DNA from: Nymphaea colorata
Taxonomy: Eukaryota > Streptophyta > Magnoliopsida > Nymphaeales > Nymphaeaceae
Direction: 5' to 3'
Assembly (NCBI RefSeq): GCF_008831285.2
Contig: NC_045142.1
Location: 9,738,452 to 9,802,451, forward strand
DNA: 64,000 nt
The position numbers and the translations under genes were made by a program. This document shows positions 45,801 to 58,084 of this stretch, piece after piece (position 1 is the first letter of the stretch; every line of letters starts with the position of its first letter). The notes beneath the pieces were generated by a model. That model searched no databases. It had not been told where the DNA came from and saw only the letters and a list, made by a program, of their open reading frames with translations.

Positions 45801-47155
45801 ACAGAAGATGGTGTGAATTCAACAGAGGAGTGAGTATCATCAATAAGTTTGGACACTGAGATAATATTTTTCTTGACACTTGGAACAACAAAGACATTCT
45901 TTAATGGAATGGAAGAAGAACCCATGGATATTTGTGCATTTCCAATATGCGATATTGTGTGATGGGAACCATCTCCCGTGACTACTGAGCCTTGATCTAA
46001 ATAAGGGGAAACACTAGAGAGATTACATGTGTCACCAGTAACGTGGGCTGCTGCTCCAAAGTCCACATACCACTCTCTTTGCTCATTTTGCTTCAAGTTA
46101 AGTTTGGATAAGGCTGTCATTAGAAGTTGTTGCACGTCTACTGAAACCTTTGAAGTTGGATTTGATCCAGATGAGGATGGAGCTGACCCGGCTGCTGTCC
46201 TGTTCTCGCGCCTGACCTGACTATTCTTGTTCTGAGGATTGTGCCAACATTCTGATTTTACATGCCCCTTCTTGTTGCAATAGAAGCATGTCGGGATTCT
46301 TCTAGATGTGGCAGAGGTAGTATTCATGCTTGGCGGTGTTGGGAGAATCCCTCTTCCCATGCCTACTTGAGGAGTCCAAGAACGAGTGCGATTTCCTTGC
46401 AGTGCGTGAGTTCTTGTGATCAGTACATTGTGGCTGTTGGAAGGAACCAGATTATGTCGTTGAACCCGACTAGCTTCATGTTGAAAAAGCTTGGCCTTTA
46501 GATCTTCAAAAGATGGGAGAACAGGTAAGACTTCCAAGGCTGTGCAAAAAATATCAAATTCTGTTCCCAGTCCACTCAAGGCTTGTTGGACTTTGTCCTT
46601 GTCGCTGACGGGATGTCCAATTGCAACAAGCTGATCACTAATACTCTTGATTTCATTCAAATACTCCAAAACTGTACGCGTCCCACGCTTGATATCCTGA
46701 AATTGCCTTCTTAATTGTAGAAAACGTGCTTCCGAGACTTGAGAATATGTTGTGGCAAGGGTAGACCACAACTCTAGGGCAGTTAAATCATCATCAATAC
46801 CTCTCAATACCTCCTCTGACAAGGTAGAAGTAATATAAGCAACAAGAGAATGTTCGTGAGCCAGCCAAACTTCATATTCGGGATTACTCTCAGGAAGAGT
46901 TTCATATTCAAAATTGATTTCACTTTCAGCCGAGGCCCTAGCACCTTTATCTCCCACGACTGTCTTCTTTACTTCACGGTTAACATACTTTGAAGGTGCT
47001 GGAGTAGTCTCATCGATGTGCCCATACAGTCTATGGCTCTTAATAAATGGGACAATTTGACGTTTTCAAGTCAAATAATTACTATGGTTCAGTTTTTGAG
47101 AGATGAGTTGTGAGAGAAAACTAGAAGATAGAAGAGAGGGAGCCAGCTGGTCCAT
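42850..47155 (-). pseudogene. Copia gag-pol polyprotein, five stops and one frameshift
   Basis: The frame starts with ATG at 47155 (MDQLAPSLL). A TGA at about 47070 breaks gag early. Then comes a 682-codon stretch (44909-46957) with the zinc knuckle CFYCNKKGHVKSEC, protease WYVDFGAAAHVTGD, and integrase zinc and core motifs (WHGRLAHCS, SDVWGP, QCDGGGEF, GIAERKHRH). Single stops follow at about 44906 (TAA), 44507 (TAG), 44270 (TGA) and 43685 (TGA), all in the same frame. RT shows LYGLKQASRSWF and YVDDIVITG. A frameshift near 43350 precedes RNase H (TDADWARD, SSTEAEYRAMA, DNQSAIK), which ends at 42850. The protease catalytic DSG reads DFG. The copy cannot make a working polyprotein. Confidence 0.93.
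42856..42866 (-). other. Polypurine tract of the copia element
   Basis: The minus strand reads TTGAGGGGGGC directly before the 3' LTR start TGTTAAAG, a typical copia plus-strand primer site. Confidence 0.85.
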
Positions 47156-47396
47156 GATTGAAAGAGAGGATTAGAGCAGATGATTTGGGCAGAATTTTAA
47201 AGGTCACGACAGAAATTAGGGCAAATTTGGGCAAACCGTGTGATTTAGGGCAAAAAACAGAATTTAGGGCAACAAAAATTAGGGCAAATCGTGGGATTAA
47301 GGGCAGAAACAGAGTTTGGGGATAACCACGGCAGAAAAGAAGATTTAGGGCAGAATACTCCAAGCTGAAATCACTCACCGGAGGACGATGTAACCT

Positions 47397-47409
47397 GGCT
47401 CTGATACCA
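47397..47409 (-). other. Primer binding site of the copia element (tRNA-iMet type)
   Basis: The minus strand reads TGGTATCAGAGCC immediately after the 5' LTR, the classic initiator-methionine tRNA primer site of plant copia elements. Confidence 0.92.
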
Positions 47410-47706
47410 TGTGAGAATCTTCACTAAAACACCACCGAATCACGTCTCTCCGTCTGAAAATAAGGAGGATGGAGAATAGAGAATAGAAGAAAGCAATGAA
47501 GGTAAGAGAACCGTCGGCCGATGCAGCCACACGATACTTGATCTCTATTATTAAAACATAAACCTAATTGGGTTACAACAAAAAGATGAATAAAACATGA
47601 AGTAATTACAAGAGATGCCACCACTTAGGCGTGAAGACATAAAAACAAAGTGGATCGGGTCTGAACAGACCCGATCCCCTTACACTTATACGTAAAGACT
47701 TTAACA
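47410..47706 (-). repeat. 5' LTR of the copia element
   Basis: On the minus strand it runs TGTTAAAGTC...GATTCTCACA, 297 bases, about 98% identical to 42548-42855 over shared positions. Confidence 0.95.
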
Positions 47707-47711
47707 ATGTC

Positions 47712-48377
47712 TTGTAATAATGGAGTTCAAATATACGGTGTACTGTGTTGCAATCATTTTTTGTTAGCATACAAGTGCATTTACCAAACTTGATGTTCCT
47801 GTTTTGAGCACAGATGAACTGGTCTTATATCGGATTGGTGAAAGTTTGTTTATGGTATGGTTCCAAGCTTAATAATAGAATTTTTTGGGGCATTGAATGC
47901 TTTATTAGTATAATGTGGTGGTAAATGTAACAGGGAGAGTCTTGATCAGCTATAAGGCAAAATGATGCAAAAGCCAAAAAGGTCCTGGAGCTAGATGCTC
48001 TTGATAGTTCTTCTTGGCCATGGTTAAACCATTGCACTTCAAATTTTGTAGTAGAATGGACATTTTCTTGATTCCAAAGCGTTACGTAGGGGAACTACTA
48101 GGTTGCCAGCAAAAAGGACTTGGGAAATTCTGCGGTCTTATATATTATTCTTGGATAGCTATCATAGTGATGTTATATTCTTCAAAGATCATTCGAGGTA
48201 TCAGAAGAGTGCACATACTTGTTCTTGGTGGAACAACTGTTTAGGGTGTTGAACAATGGATAGAAGATATATAGATGAGGAAATTTTTTACTGGTTAGTA
48301 GATGGTCCAATGCATAAATAATTACTTAATTAGAAAGCATTCCTTAAAAGAAACAAAAGGTTGTACCTGGTTGTTAA
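47712..48377. other. No confident gene; one exon-like stretch
   Basis: On the plus strand 47951-48069 is open after a nearby AACAG acceptor-like site and reads KVLELDALDSSSWPWLNHC. It is bounded by stops on both sides. I do not recognise the family, and no flanking exon was found. Confidence 0.25.
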
Positions 48378-49100
48378 TGTTAAGATATATACGTAAATAC
48401 ACATATATCTTCCAGGTTTATATGCATACCTATATTTAATATGATAATTCTTATATAGGACTTTTTGTATTTTTTTACTTTTATATTTCTTTATTTTCAT
48501 CCTTTATTCCTTTGTAAGAGATGTTGTGGAGTCCCCGACGTCTACAATTCTAGCCGTTGAGTCCTCCAACAGCTCTTCAATGTCTTATTTAAACCCCTCG
48601 TAAGATATTCTTAAATGAGGCTGTTTTACAGCCCTTATTCTTTCCTTAATAAAGTTTTTTCTTCATTCACTCGTGAGACTCTTGTTGGGCCTTGGTGCCC
48701 CTTGTGGTGTGTTCTTCCTTGTTAGGCCTTAGTGCCTGTTTATTGGTTAGGCCTTAGTGCCTGTTTTGTAAGTTTGTTGCTGCTGTTGACAGCAGATTTT
48801 GGGGGCCTTGGTGCCATTTCTCTTTAAGTTGCTTTTTGCTTTGTTATCAGCTTGGATTTGTGCATTAGTGCACGCCGCACGGTTTCTCTCTTTAGTGAAG
48901 AAATTTGGGTGTTGTGTTGTACCCTGTTGAACATTTGCGCGTTAGTGCCCTGTTTGACTTCTTGCTGAAGGATCTTTCAGTATTGTGCTCTTGGTTGAGA
49001 GAGTTCCAGAAATTGACGTTTCCTAGGTGAAAGATTTTTAGGATAGTGCAACAAAGTGACCTAGCAAAATTTGTGAAGTACCTGCCATCTAAATACAATC
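48378..49100. repeat. LTR-like repeat with TTAGTGCC motifs
   Basis: Begins near TGTTAAGATATATACG, includes a poly(A)-type AATAAAG at about 48650, and then holds six copies of a short word (GCCTTAGTGCC and variants) between 48680 and 48950. This resembles the R/U5 part of a plant LTR. No target duplication or matching LTR was found, so the limits and identity are uncertain. Confidence 0.35.
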
Positions 49101-51587
49101 TAGGGTGGTGAAATGCTAGCTTATAGCATTTAGCTCGTTCAGCACACTGCCAACATTTTGCTTGTATAAGTGCTGCAATGTTCCCATCAATTCCTTAAAG
49201 CAGCTGCATAAATCATAGAGGTTCATACTTGTTCCATTGATGGAACTGAGAAATATATGCAAAATGATTACCATATTATGGGAAAATTGCTAGATCCTAC
49301 ACCGACTTACTTTTTTACCATATACCTTGTTACACCAAAATGATGATGTAGCACCCCACACAATGGCTATGTAACATGGACTCATTTGGAGTCTTGGACG
49401 TACACACACCCACACATTGCAAGGTGGCAATACCCAGGCATATAACTTTTCCTTTTCTTTTTTCTTTTTTTTTGTGATCATTTTTTGTAAAAATTACTAC
49501 AGATTATGTGACCAACCCCAAAGTACTGTCTACACACTCGGAAAGTTACGGTGTTCAATTTAGCTTGAGGAGGCAAGGCTCCAATCTGTTCTGGTGTTCT
49601 TGTTCTTTTTGTCCTAATGTGCAGCCCGTGAACATGTTGGAGCCTTGTGCAGCATCCTTTTAGCAAGTTACACTAAATTGTTTGATACTGTGGCGATCTT
49701 GTATATGTGAAAGAAAATGCACAGCTCTTTACAATTCAATGTCTGCTTATGATGATGAATACTGCTGGGATTTGTGTGTTGTTGAACCACAATTTTGTTT
49801 GACTTTCCATATGCTTTTAGCTAAAACAAGGACTTGCATGGGATAATCTCTTATCCCCGTCATGAACAGGGGAGAATCTAGTATTTATCAATCAATGGTT
49901 TAATATGATTCTCGTAAATTAGAAGTTTGCCTTTGTAATTTAAACATAGGGGCAACTTTAAAATTGTATAGCTAATGGACAAATGATTTGGAAGATTTGT
50001 GTTGTGGAGTGAGGACATGCCATTTCGAAAATAGTGAACGAAGATCCCAATTTTGATTAGGACTGCCTTTAGTGTTGTCTTTTAATTGTTCAAGACAAGT
50101 TTCTTCGCATTTTGCCAGTGAATTGAGTGAAAAATGGATCTCCTTCTCATTTTACATTGTGGGTGGACTTTCATGAGAATTCTGAATCTCGAAAGGCAGA
50201 AGGTTAAAACCTTTTTTATGAAGATTTCCCTTTAGTCTTTTCATATTTAGGACAAGTTCCTCTGTGTTCTGCGAGTGAATTGAGAGAAAGATGGATCATG
50301 TTCTCATTTGAGAGTATGCAGGACCTAGCTGCGAGATCTGAACCTCAACAGACAAAAATTTAGATGGTTGAAACATTGATTGGTTTTGATTTCTCATCTA
50401 CTTTTCCATGCCAGTGGAAGTCCACATGCAAATTTATTGTGGGGAAAGCTGATCAGTTATTGTTTTTCTTAAATTTCTTGTTATCTTTTGATATTGGTTC
50501 TGAGATAGTTTTTTGTTCTTTTTATTAAGTGGAATCTCCGTTTCTAAGAATTTCAGTGTGGTTTCAGTTTGAATACTACTGAGATTCTTTCCTCCAGAAT
50601 AGCAAACCAGTCTCTATCGCTATGATTTACTGTGGCCTTTGTTTGAACAAAGAAATCATAGTCCATGAAGTCTTAGAGGAAGCAAGTGATGCTATCCTAG
50701 TACTAGAAGGTCTGAATTCCAATATGAGATTTAAGACCTGCCGATTACTTTTGGAGATGTTGGTAAAGTTGAGTGATGGTGGATATTACTCATCCAATCT
50801 AGTGTGTGCGTCAAAGTGGTGACTAACTATTCTCTTTCTGGTGGATACTACAGAGGCCTTAGCTTCATCTTGTTGTCACTTGTAAGAGTGGTGCGCCCAT
50901 TTTGTTGGTCAATTTCTATGTGTGTGTGTGTGGGTATCCTCACTCTAGCTGCACCTGCACCTATGCTTTTTTGGAAAATGCTGCATCTGCGCCTACATCT
51001 ACAACCGTATTTGCGCCCCATGCCTGTAACATAAGTCAGTTTACTTTTGTCATCTAAGTACTAGTTTTCCATGATTGATTGGTTAAATTTATGTTAATTT
51101 TGAAAGTGATGACTGGCATCTTCTTACCTTTCAAGAAATTGTCATGAGTGAATTTCTATACGGGTCACTTTTCTCTCGTGGCATGCTTCTCTATGGATCC
51201 GTCAAATATTCATCACATGTCTAAATCTGTTAACAAACTTTAAATTTTCAACAATCATCATATGTCGTGCAAAGTATTTTTCTTTTTTTTTTTTTTTGGT
51301 TGACCTATCTATCTTGAAGGACCACTAATTCTTGGAAGCGAGACAAAAAAGAGTCCCAAGTGACCCTCTTTATGTGGTGTGCCTCCTGTAGTTCACTAAA
51401 TGTGATTTTTTTTTTACATAGAATCTTTGGCATGATCGGAGAATGTGTTATGTGAAATGAATTTCAGTGTTGTGTTTTTTGTTTTCTTTTTGTGTTTGTA
51501 CTTTGTTCTTCATTTCCAGCATACATCCACTTAGGTGATTGCTGGATACTGCAGTAACTACAGTTAACAAGTTTCCATGTTTTATCC
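49101..51587. other. No gene recognised
   Basis: Non-coding DNA. The open frame at 50622-50822 (HEVLEEASDAILVLEGL) looks protein-like but matches no family I recognise. Sequence at 50940-51030 shares the TGCACCTGCACC and GCATCTGCGCC words of the hAT MITE at 62335-62634 and may be an old relative. Confidence 0.35.
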
Positions 51588-51924
51588 GGATATGATTTTC
51601 CGTGGAGTCTTACAAAATTCATTCCTTTCTATGGAGGCGCAGGTACCATGATTACCACCACTATGTTGGAGGACTGAGCCAAAGCAATTTCGCTTCTATT
51701 TTTACATACTGTGACTACATCTACGGAACTGATAAGGTTAGTGTTTCTCCGGTAACTTTAAATTCAGTCGACTGGTGATTGCTAGGGGCACATGTTTGAA
51801 TATTTGTCATCGTGATTTACTGATTATTGTATTTGGTTACTTGATGAAACAAATTTTACTTATTGTTGCGGGCTTTCTCTAGGGTTATCGGTACCATCGG
51901 TATCAGAAAGCACAGCTAGGAAAG
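51588..51924 (+). pseudogene. SMO1: C-4 sterol methyl oxidase (SMO1) 3' fragment
   Basis: The first exon piece (51588-51736) encodes GYDFPWSLTKFIPFYGGA and then, after a one-base loss at 51642-51643, YHDYHHYVGG and FTYCDYIYGTDK. A normal GT donor follows. The next exon (51883-51924) gives GYRYHRYQKAQLGK in phase before GTAAGA. These are the C-terminal landmarks of plant methylsterol monooxygenase 1, an ER membrane di-iron enzyme that removes C-4 methyl groups in phytosterol synthesis. YHDYHHY carries part of the third histidine cluster. The frameshift, the absence of an AG acceptor before GGATATGAT, and the absence of the first two-thirds of the protein make this a pseudogene fragment. No upstream exon was found back to the copia element. 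Confidence 0.82.
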
Positions 51925-53500
51925 GTAAGACTTTCTATTACTTTTATTAATTACATTGCTTTAGTGTTTTATAGAAATTATATTATACTGATTTTGATTC
52001 TCTCGAACGGATGAAATGCTCTTGTAGATGAAAAATATCTCGTTTGGATAAGTAAATGGAAAATCTAACAAAGCAGACCAGGACCCAAAATCTCAGTAAT
52101 GATACCTGGAGCGGAGGCTGTTCAAATGTCTTGCTACCTGTTCTTGAAGTTTGGCCCAGTCGTCCGTCCTTTTTGTATCTGTTTAATGTTTTCAGCATTG
52201 TATGTCCTGTAGCGCAAAACTGTTGTTTCAAACTGTTCCAGTTTAAATATATAGATGGCTTCTCAGTTATCATTGTCATACGTGGTGGTTCATTTGCTAT
52301 TTGGTGAAGGAACTATCTCCTAGGGCGATGCTGGAACTTGGTTGAAGCTTGTGCCTCATGAATTTGCTGGGGTATTTATTTCAACGTGACACTTTAACTA
52401 GCCTACCTAAATGTCTTTAGCTGCAAGTATCTTTTTAACATCCAAGTGAATATTTTTAAGTACAAATGCACCTTGCTGCTAAAGTGTCAACTCGAGATAC
52501 TGGAGACTGACTGGAGGATTATACATTTCAAGCCTATCGAAAGAATAGGGTTATAATGAAGTAACCAAACTTGAATTGGAAGTCGTATCTATGGAGTGGA
52601 TTGAGTGTTTGCTTGTGCAAGTATTTTTGTTTACAAATATCTTCTTCGTGTGCATGAAAATAACGGATGTTCAAAATGCCCTTGATGCCTTGCTGATTGC
52701 ATTGCATTAGTTTACGTGCATAAACCACAGGATACGTTTTTTATAGGCCACGCGTGTTTGAACAGCATCGAGCCCTACACGCGTTACTGTTTCTGTTCGT
52801 GCCAGGAGAATGGAATTAATTAATGCTTGGTTCTCTGACTGGATTTGAGTTTCTTACATTCAAGAACGGCTGCCTTGTGCCCGTTCATGGTTACCTTTTT
52901 AATCTTTACAATCAAGTTTCTTAAGCAATGCATACTATGCAACATCAGATAGCTCAAGCCTACCATATAGCTTACGGAGGCCCACCAGATTCATTTGGAT
53001 CTGCACCACATCATTTTTTATTAAATTTGAAAAAAAGGAAAGCATTTTAGATTTAGATCTAATTATTTTGTTGGGAACATTATCATTGTAGTCTTTTCAA
53101 AATAAGGTCGTTATTTAATTGGGCAAGTTTACCCCGCATGGTTTTGTACTTCAGTTTTTACTTTCCATCTACAAATAATTAACACAACAAGGAGGGGCGG
53201 TGGGCAGGCCCTCAACTTTTATTGCCAAAAATTGATTTGCTACAAGAAAAAAAAATTCACTCTCAAAGGATACCATCATTTTCAGTACATGTGACCACTT
53301 GGTCTCAGTCTTCATCCCCTACCCTCCCTTCTTTAAACACAAGAGCCGCACTAAACCATGTGACAGCTTTCCACTGAAGTTTGAGCATTTGTTAGTGGAA
53401 CTTGATCAGCTTCTATTTTGATGTGCATAAAACGATCTGCCGCACCGCACGTATCACTCCCTCCACCATTCTGCTTATCCAATTTTTCTAGCGCCTGTTG
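51925..53500. other. No gene recognised
   Basis: Non-coding DNA following the SMO1 fragment. A short in-frame tail for SMO1 could lie near 52028, but it cannot be supported. No element ends were seen. Confidence 0.35.
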
Positions 53501-53539
53501 TTGGCCTAAACCACAATTTTGCCTTCACCTGCCTCAATC

Positions 53540-56330
53540 TTTAGATGAACCCAGTTCTCAGAAAACAAGTAACCATCTCTAGCCCAACAACAGACTCCAT
53601 AGATGAATTTCCAAGTTTTCCTCCTTACCAACCCAGTAAAGATCCACCTCCGACCGTTAGTCCAAGAAACAATGTTGACATTATGAAGTATACTATCTCA
53701 GAAATGCCACTTTCCTGGGAAGAATCCAAGGTGAATCCATGCTTCTACTGTATTTTTGCTCAACCAATTTAGATCAATTTTTTGGTACTGCTCCTTGCAA
53801 AGTTGCCACAGCACATTGGAGCTACCATATCTCATCTCCTCAGCTGCGTGCTTCCTTTCATTTCTAATGTGCCATACAAACCAGATGACCAAATGCTAAA
53901 TGAGCTTCAACAAAACTGCCCACGTTTCCCCCTTCAGTTTGCACCCACACCACCATCTCAGGACTTGAGGCCTTGTTTAACATTGTTAGCTTTGGGAGGA
54001 GGCTGATTGAACTTCTCTGCTATCAAACTCCAGCAGTGTTGAGTAAATAGACATTTGAAGAATAAGTGATTTTCATTTTCCATAGCTTTATGATAGAGTT
54101 CACAGTAAGAAGCTAACTAGATCCCAAAATGCTTCAACCTAGAACCTGTCATTACCCAACCTTCACACGCAAGGAATCCCATGTTTCACCCAAACGTTGC
54201 TCCTCCATTGCTCTTCAGGCTCTTTTCTTCTGATGTGCTCCCAAAATCATCTTTCTCTGAATTTCAGCAATTTGCGTACCAGCCCAGATCAACTTATCAG
54301 GCTAGGCCCTATCTAAGATCAGCCCTCTAGCATCAAGTCGGAGGCTACTCAAAAGGCTAATCATAGTTCTGTCCTCTTGATGCACCACCTACTCCACCGT
54401 AGTTTCTTTGTTTAGGTTCTCATTTAGTGGGTTAGAAACACTTATGTCCTCCACTAAAGGGGCACAATTTCATCTGTCATACCAGACTTTAGCTAATTTC
54501 CCATTATGCACTTGCCAAGAAACCTCATTACTTATGGTCATCCATTCTGTGAGATTGATTTCCGTATATAAAACACTGAGAGAAAGTAAAATCACTCCAC
54601 ATACTATGTTTTCTTATGTATTTCTTGACATAGTTTGTGATAGAACCTCACTATCGAGGTGCTATCGCTACCTAAGATCACGCTCAGCAGGGCAGATTGA
54701 TCTCAGCTTTGTGATCTGCCACAGCTTCTCCTCTTATCGCAAGATCAGGGGAGGCAGATGTTCGTTCGTTGGTAGATGGTCGTGCTACTACTTTGGAAGT
54801 CGAACACCAGATCTACTGGTGTGCTCCTTCGCTGCAGCCTTCCCTGTTGCGTTTCCGGCCTCTAAACCTTCGTGGGTATGCGAAGGAATGCACCGTGAAG
54901 CACTTATTCGTGTTGGCTGGGGTGAAGTGTAGGCTGATCACTTGGACGGTTGGAGGCAGCCCCTTGCAATCTTCAATCGTGGATTCCTTCGGTCGATTGG
55001 GGAGAAGAAGAAAAGAGTATTGAGGATGGGAGGAGGATTGACACCGTTGGATTGAAGAGAGACACCAGCTGTCGCTGGTTAAGGGTGAGGAGAATCCTCT
55101 GGCTGTCACCGAGACAACGATCAAGATTGGATGAGAGGAGAAAGAGAAATCCCCTCGCGGAGAGGTGAGAGAAATTGATGCCAAATGAAATTTACCTCAT
55201 CATTCAGCATGAGGGAAAAACCCTAATTACATGACTTGTGTACATGAGAGCGTCTCGGTTCTAACTCTAACCCGATAAGAGATAAAAACAAACCGAACCA
55301 AAGAACGTCCCAAATTGAGACGGTACATAAGAGTAAATAGACATAAGTAAAAAGGCCATATGGATTAGATCCGGTTGCGCCCGTTCTCTCTATGGAACCG
55401 GGCTCTGTCTCCTCTTTTCTGACCTTATCTGTTCCACCCGCTCCTCCCACTGCAGCCATATAAGTAATGCCTAAGGGTTCCATAAGTATCAAACTCTGAA
55501 CCATGCCAAGGTGTCGTGTGGTCCAACTCGCTCACGTGCACTTGACCCTATGCACATAGGTGCTAGTGGTCGACCCTGCAGGTCTCTTCTTAGGCTTGTG
55601 CCCATCCTCAACCGTGTGCAATGCTGCGGCTTGCTATGCTTGGCACTCCCCGCTGAGGCTAACCTCACAAAGCAACGAGGACATAAGCCGGTCAGGTGGT
55701 AATCGGCATGCCCAACTGCTAGTCAAGCCGCTGGTCAACTCCGCTCTAGCTTTCGGCCAGGCTTTCGGTCGTCCTCAGTGGTGCCAAAATTAGGCACGTA
55801 TCAGTTGGCCTAGATATTGTTAAAATTGATAGCACAACAAGCTAGACAAGCTTGATTTACTTCATGTATTTTCTTGATGTCAGTACGACCCTCTTTAATA
55901 GGGAGACAAATCTTCACCCATTTGATTAAGTGTGCTCTGCGCATGCACATGGTCTGTCATCACCCCATAGGAAAGGAGTACATAAGCTATCAACTTTAAA
56001 CATGAATTTGGATGGGAGGTGAAAGACCATACTTCAATATTGTGGGATGGTAGACAACACGTATTTTATCAAGCAAAGTCTACCTGCAAAGGTGAGTAGT
56101 TTTTGTTTTCATAGGCTAAGTATCTGCCAATTCTCATGAGAAGGTCAGACCATTGACTGTGAAGCAAATGTTTCTTTTGAAGAGACACACCCAAATATTT
56201 CAGAGACATCTCTCCCAACTTCCAACCAAACAACCACTTTGCCTCAACAATGTCTACGTCAGTGGTATTGAATCCAACAATCACACTCTTGTTGTTGTTC
56301 TTCAAAGACTGCAATTACCTTGTTGGTGTT
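53540..56330 (-). mobile_element. Decayed LINE, interrupted by an LTR-like insertion
   Basis: The RT C-terminal part lies at 56069-56314 (EISLKYLGVSL-type region, here MSLKYLGVSLQKKHLLHS) and continues through PQYWSMVFHLP and LWGDD near 55960-56060. After the insertion at 54636-55803 the element resumes with YVKKYIRKHSMW, then LDARGLILDRA near 54320. The zf-RVT cysteine motif CELYHKAMENENHLFFKC lies near 54090, and the final WHIRNERK at about 53850. Stops are frequent. ORF1, endonuclease and the RT N-terminal half are not seen. It abuts the gypsy fragment at 56331. Confidence 0.82.
54636..55803 (-). mobile_element. Probable solo LTR inserted in the LINE
   Basis: This 1168-base block has no LINE homology and splits the LINE frame cleanly. 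On the minus strand it starts TGATACGTGCCTAATTTTGG and ends TTCTATCACA, with TG...CA ends. The flanks share AACT (minus strand) rather than a clear five-base duplication. It encodes no retrotransposon protein. A solo LTR is the best reading; a non-autonomous LTR element or other insertion is possible. Confidence 0.55.
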
Positions 56331-58084
56331 TGTTAGCCTCGGTTTGGCTAACCACCACTACAGCCGCTCACTGCAGCACTCACACAGACAACCATAGGAA
56401 GCCCAGCTCACGTCAACAATAATCTTCATTAGGGTTTGATTACCCTCAAGAGGGTTTAAGTACATGACGTGTTGGGTTGGGTTGCACACTCTAACTAGAC
56501 ACGACCCATACAAAAGAAATTGCTAAAGCAAAAACACACTGACAGAAATTCAAAGACAGGATGTGTATTACTTCCAGCCGGTAGTAGCAACTCGTAAGCA
56601 AGAGGACCAATGCGCTTGATGATGCGAAAAGGGCCGACATAGCGTGGGGCAAGTTTATTGTACCCTCGTGGCCGATGATACCCTGCTTAGTGGGTTGGCC
56701 TGCATAAGTACACCCACTCATCAATGTTGTACTGCTGGTCCCGGTGTCTACGGTTGTATTGGAGTACCATGCGGTTGCGCGCTGCTGTGAGATGTGTCTT
56801 GAGATCTCCCAAAATGATGTCCCGGCAGTGGAGTTGAGTGTCCACTAACTCTTCTCTCGCTGTGTATGAAAATTCAGCTCATGAAAAATAATCTGCCCAA
56901 AGGCATGGGTGTTGCCCTGCAAAACAACGTAAGTTTCGAGGCACCTGTTTACTACCGCTGTTTGGCCATCGATCTATGGATGCTACGCCTGCTCAACTGC
57001 AACTTGAGGCCCTGTAATTGAAAATATTCCCTCCAGAAAGTGCTGATAAAGATGGGATCTCTGTCACTGGTTATCGACCTGGGCATTCAATGTAGGTTCC
57101 CAATACGATCTTGGAAGACCTGGGCTACCATCTTTGCTGAATATGGATGCGACGATGGCACGAAATGTGCATATTTTGATAGGCGGTCCACCACTACCAA
57201 AACAACAGACTTTTCCCGGAATGAGGGTAGGCCTTCTATGAGATCTAGTGATATGTCTTCCCATATAAGCTCAGGCGTGGGAAGGGGTTGAAGTAGTACA
57301 GCTGGCTTCATGGCCTCATATTTGTTCTGTTGACAGATTTCGCATCTCCTTACAAAATCGGTGATGGCTCTTTTCATCCCCGGCCAATAAAAAGTAGGTT
57401 GCAGCCGACGGTAAGTGCCCTCCAGTCCTTCATGACCAGCTGTCTACTCATTGTGGTAATGTTGTATAAGGATTTGTGGTAGAGTGGACTCGAGTGGAAT
57501 GAAGATGTGTCCGCTGCGATATATGTATGGTTATTTCCACTCATACCCATACACCTGAAGGGGATTTCGCTCCAACTCTTCCCTAATTTTTTTTTTACCG
57601 AGATGGCTCTTTCTTGTGCCTATTGAATCTCATCCCAAAAGTGAGCTTGGACTTGTGAAATTGAAAATAAGCTACTAACATGTTGGTCATGGGATTGGGA
57701 CAGCTCGTCCGCTGCCGCATTTTCTTCCCCCTTGCGATACCAGATTTTGAAATTAAAGCTCATCAATTTCAGCATCCACTTTTGCAGTGATGAAGATAGG
57801 GTGGGCTGTTGCAGGCAATGCTTCAGGCTGCAATGATCAGTTAAGACAATAAATTGTTGCCCCAGAAGATAGTGCTTCTATTTGAGGACGGCAAGGACTA
57901 TGGCGATTGCTTCTCTTTCGTATGCTGATTTATTCGCAAATGTCGGGCCCATTGCTCGGCTGAAATAAGCAATTGAGTGTTGCTATTGGCTCAGGACCGC
58001 TCCCACCCCTAAATCGGATGCATCTAACTCAACGGTAAAGGAAAGCTGAAAATTAGGCATCTGTAAAACTGGGGCTGTAGTCAC

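Larger units (their letters stand above)
42548..47706 (-). mobile_element. Ty1/copia retrotransposon, complete structure, TSD ATGTC
   Basis: A 5.16-kb element on the minus strand, flanked by perfect ATGTC duplications (42543-42547 and 47707-47711). It has LTRs of 308 and 297 bp, a tRNA-iMet PBS, a single gag-pol frame in the order gag, protease, integrase, RT, RNase H (the Ty1/copia order), and a PPT. By eye the LTRs differ at about six substitutions plus one 11-base deletion, so insertion was fairly recent. The coding frame nevertheless has five stops and one frameshift. Confidence 0.95.
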
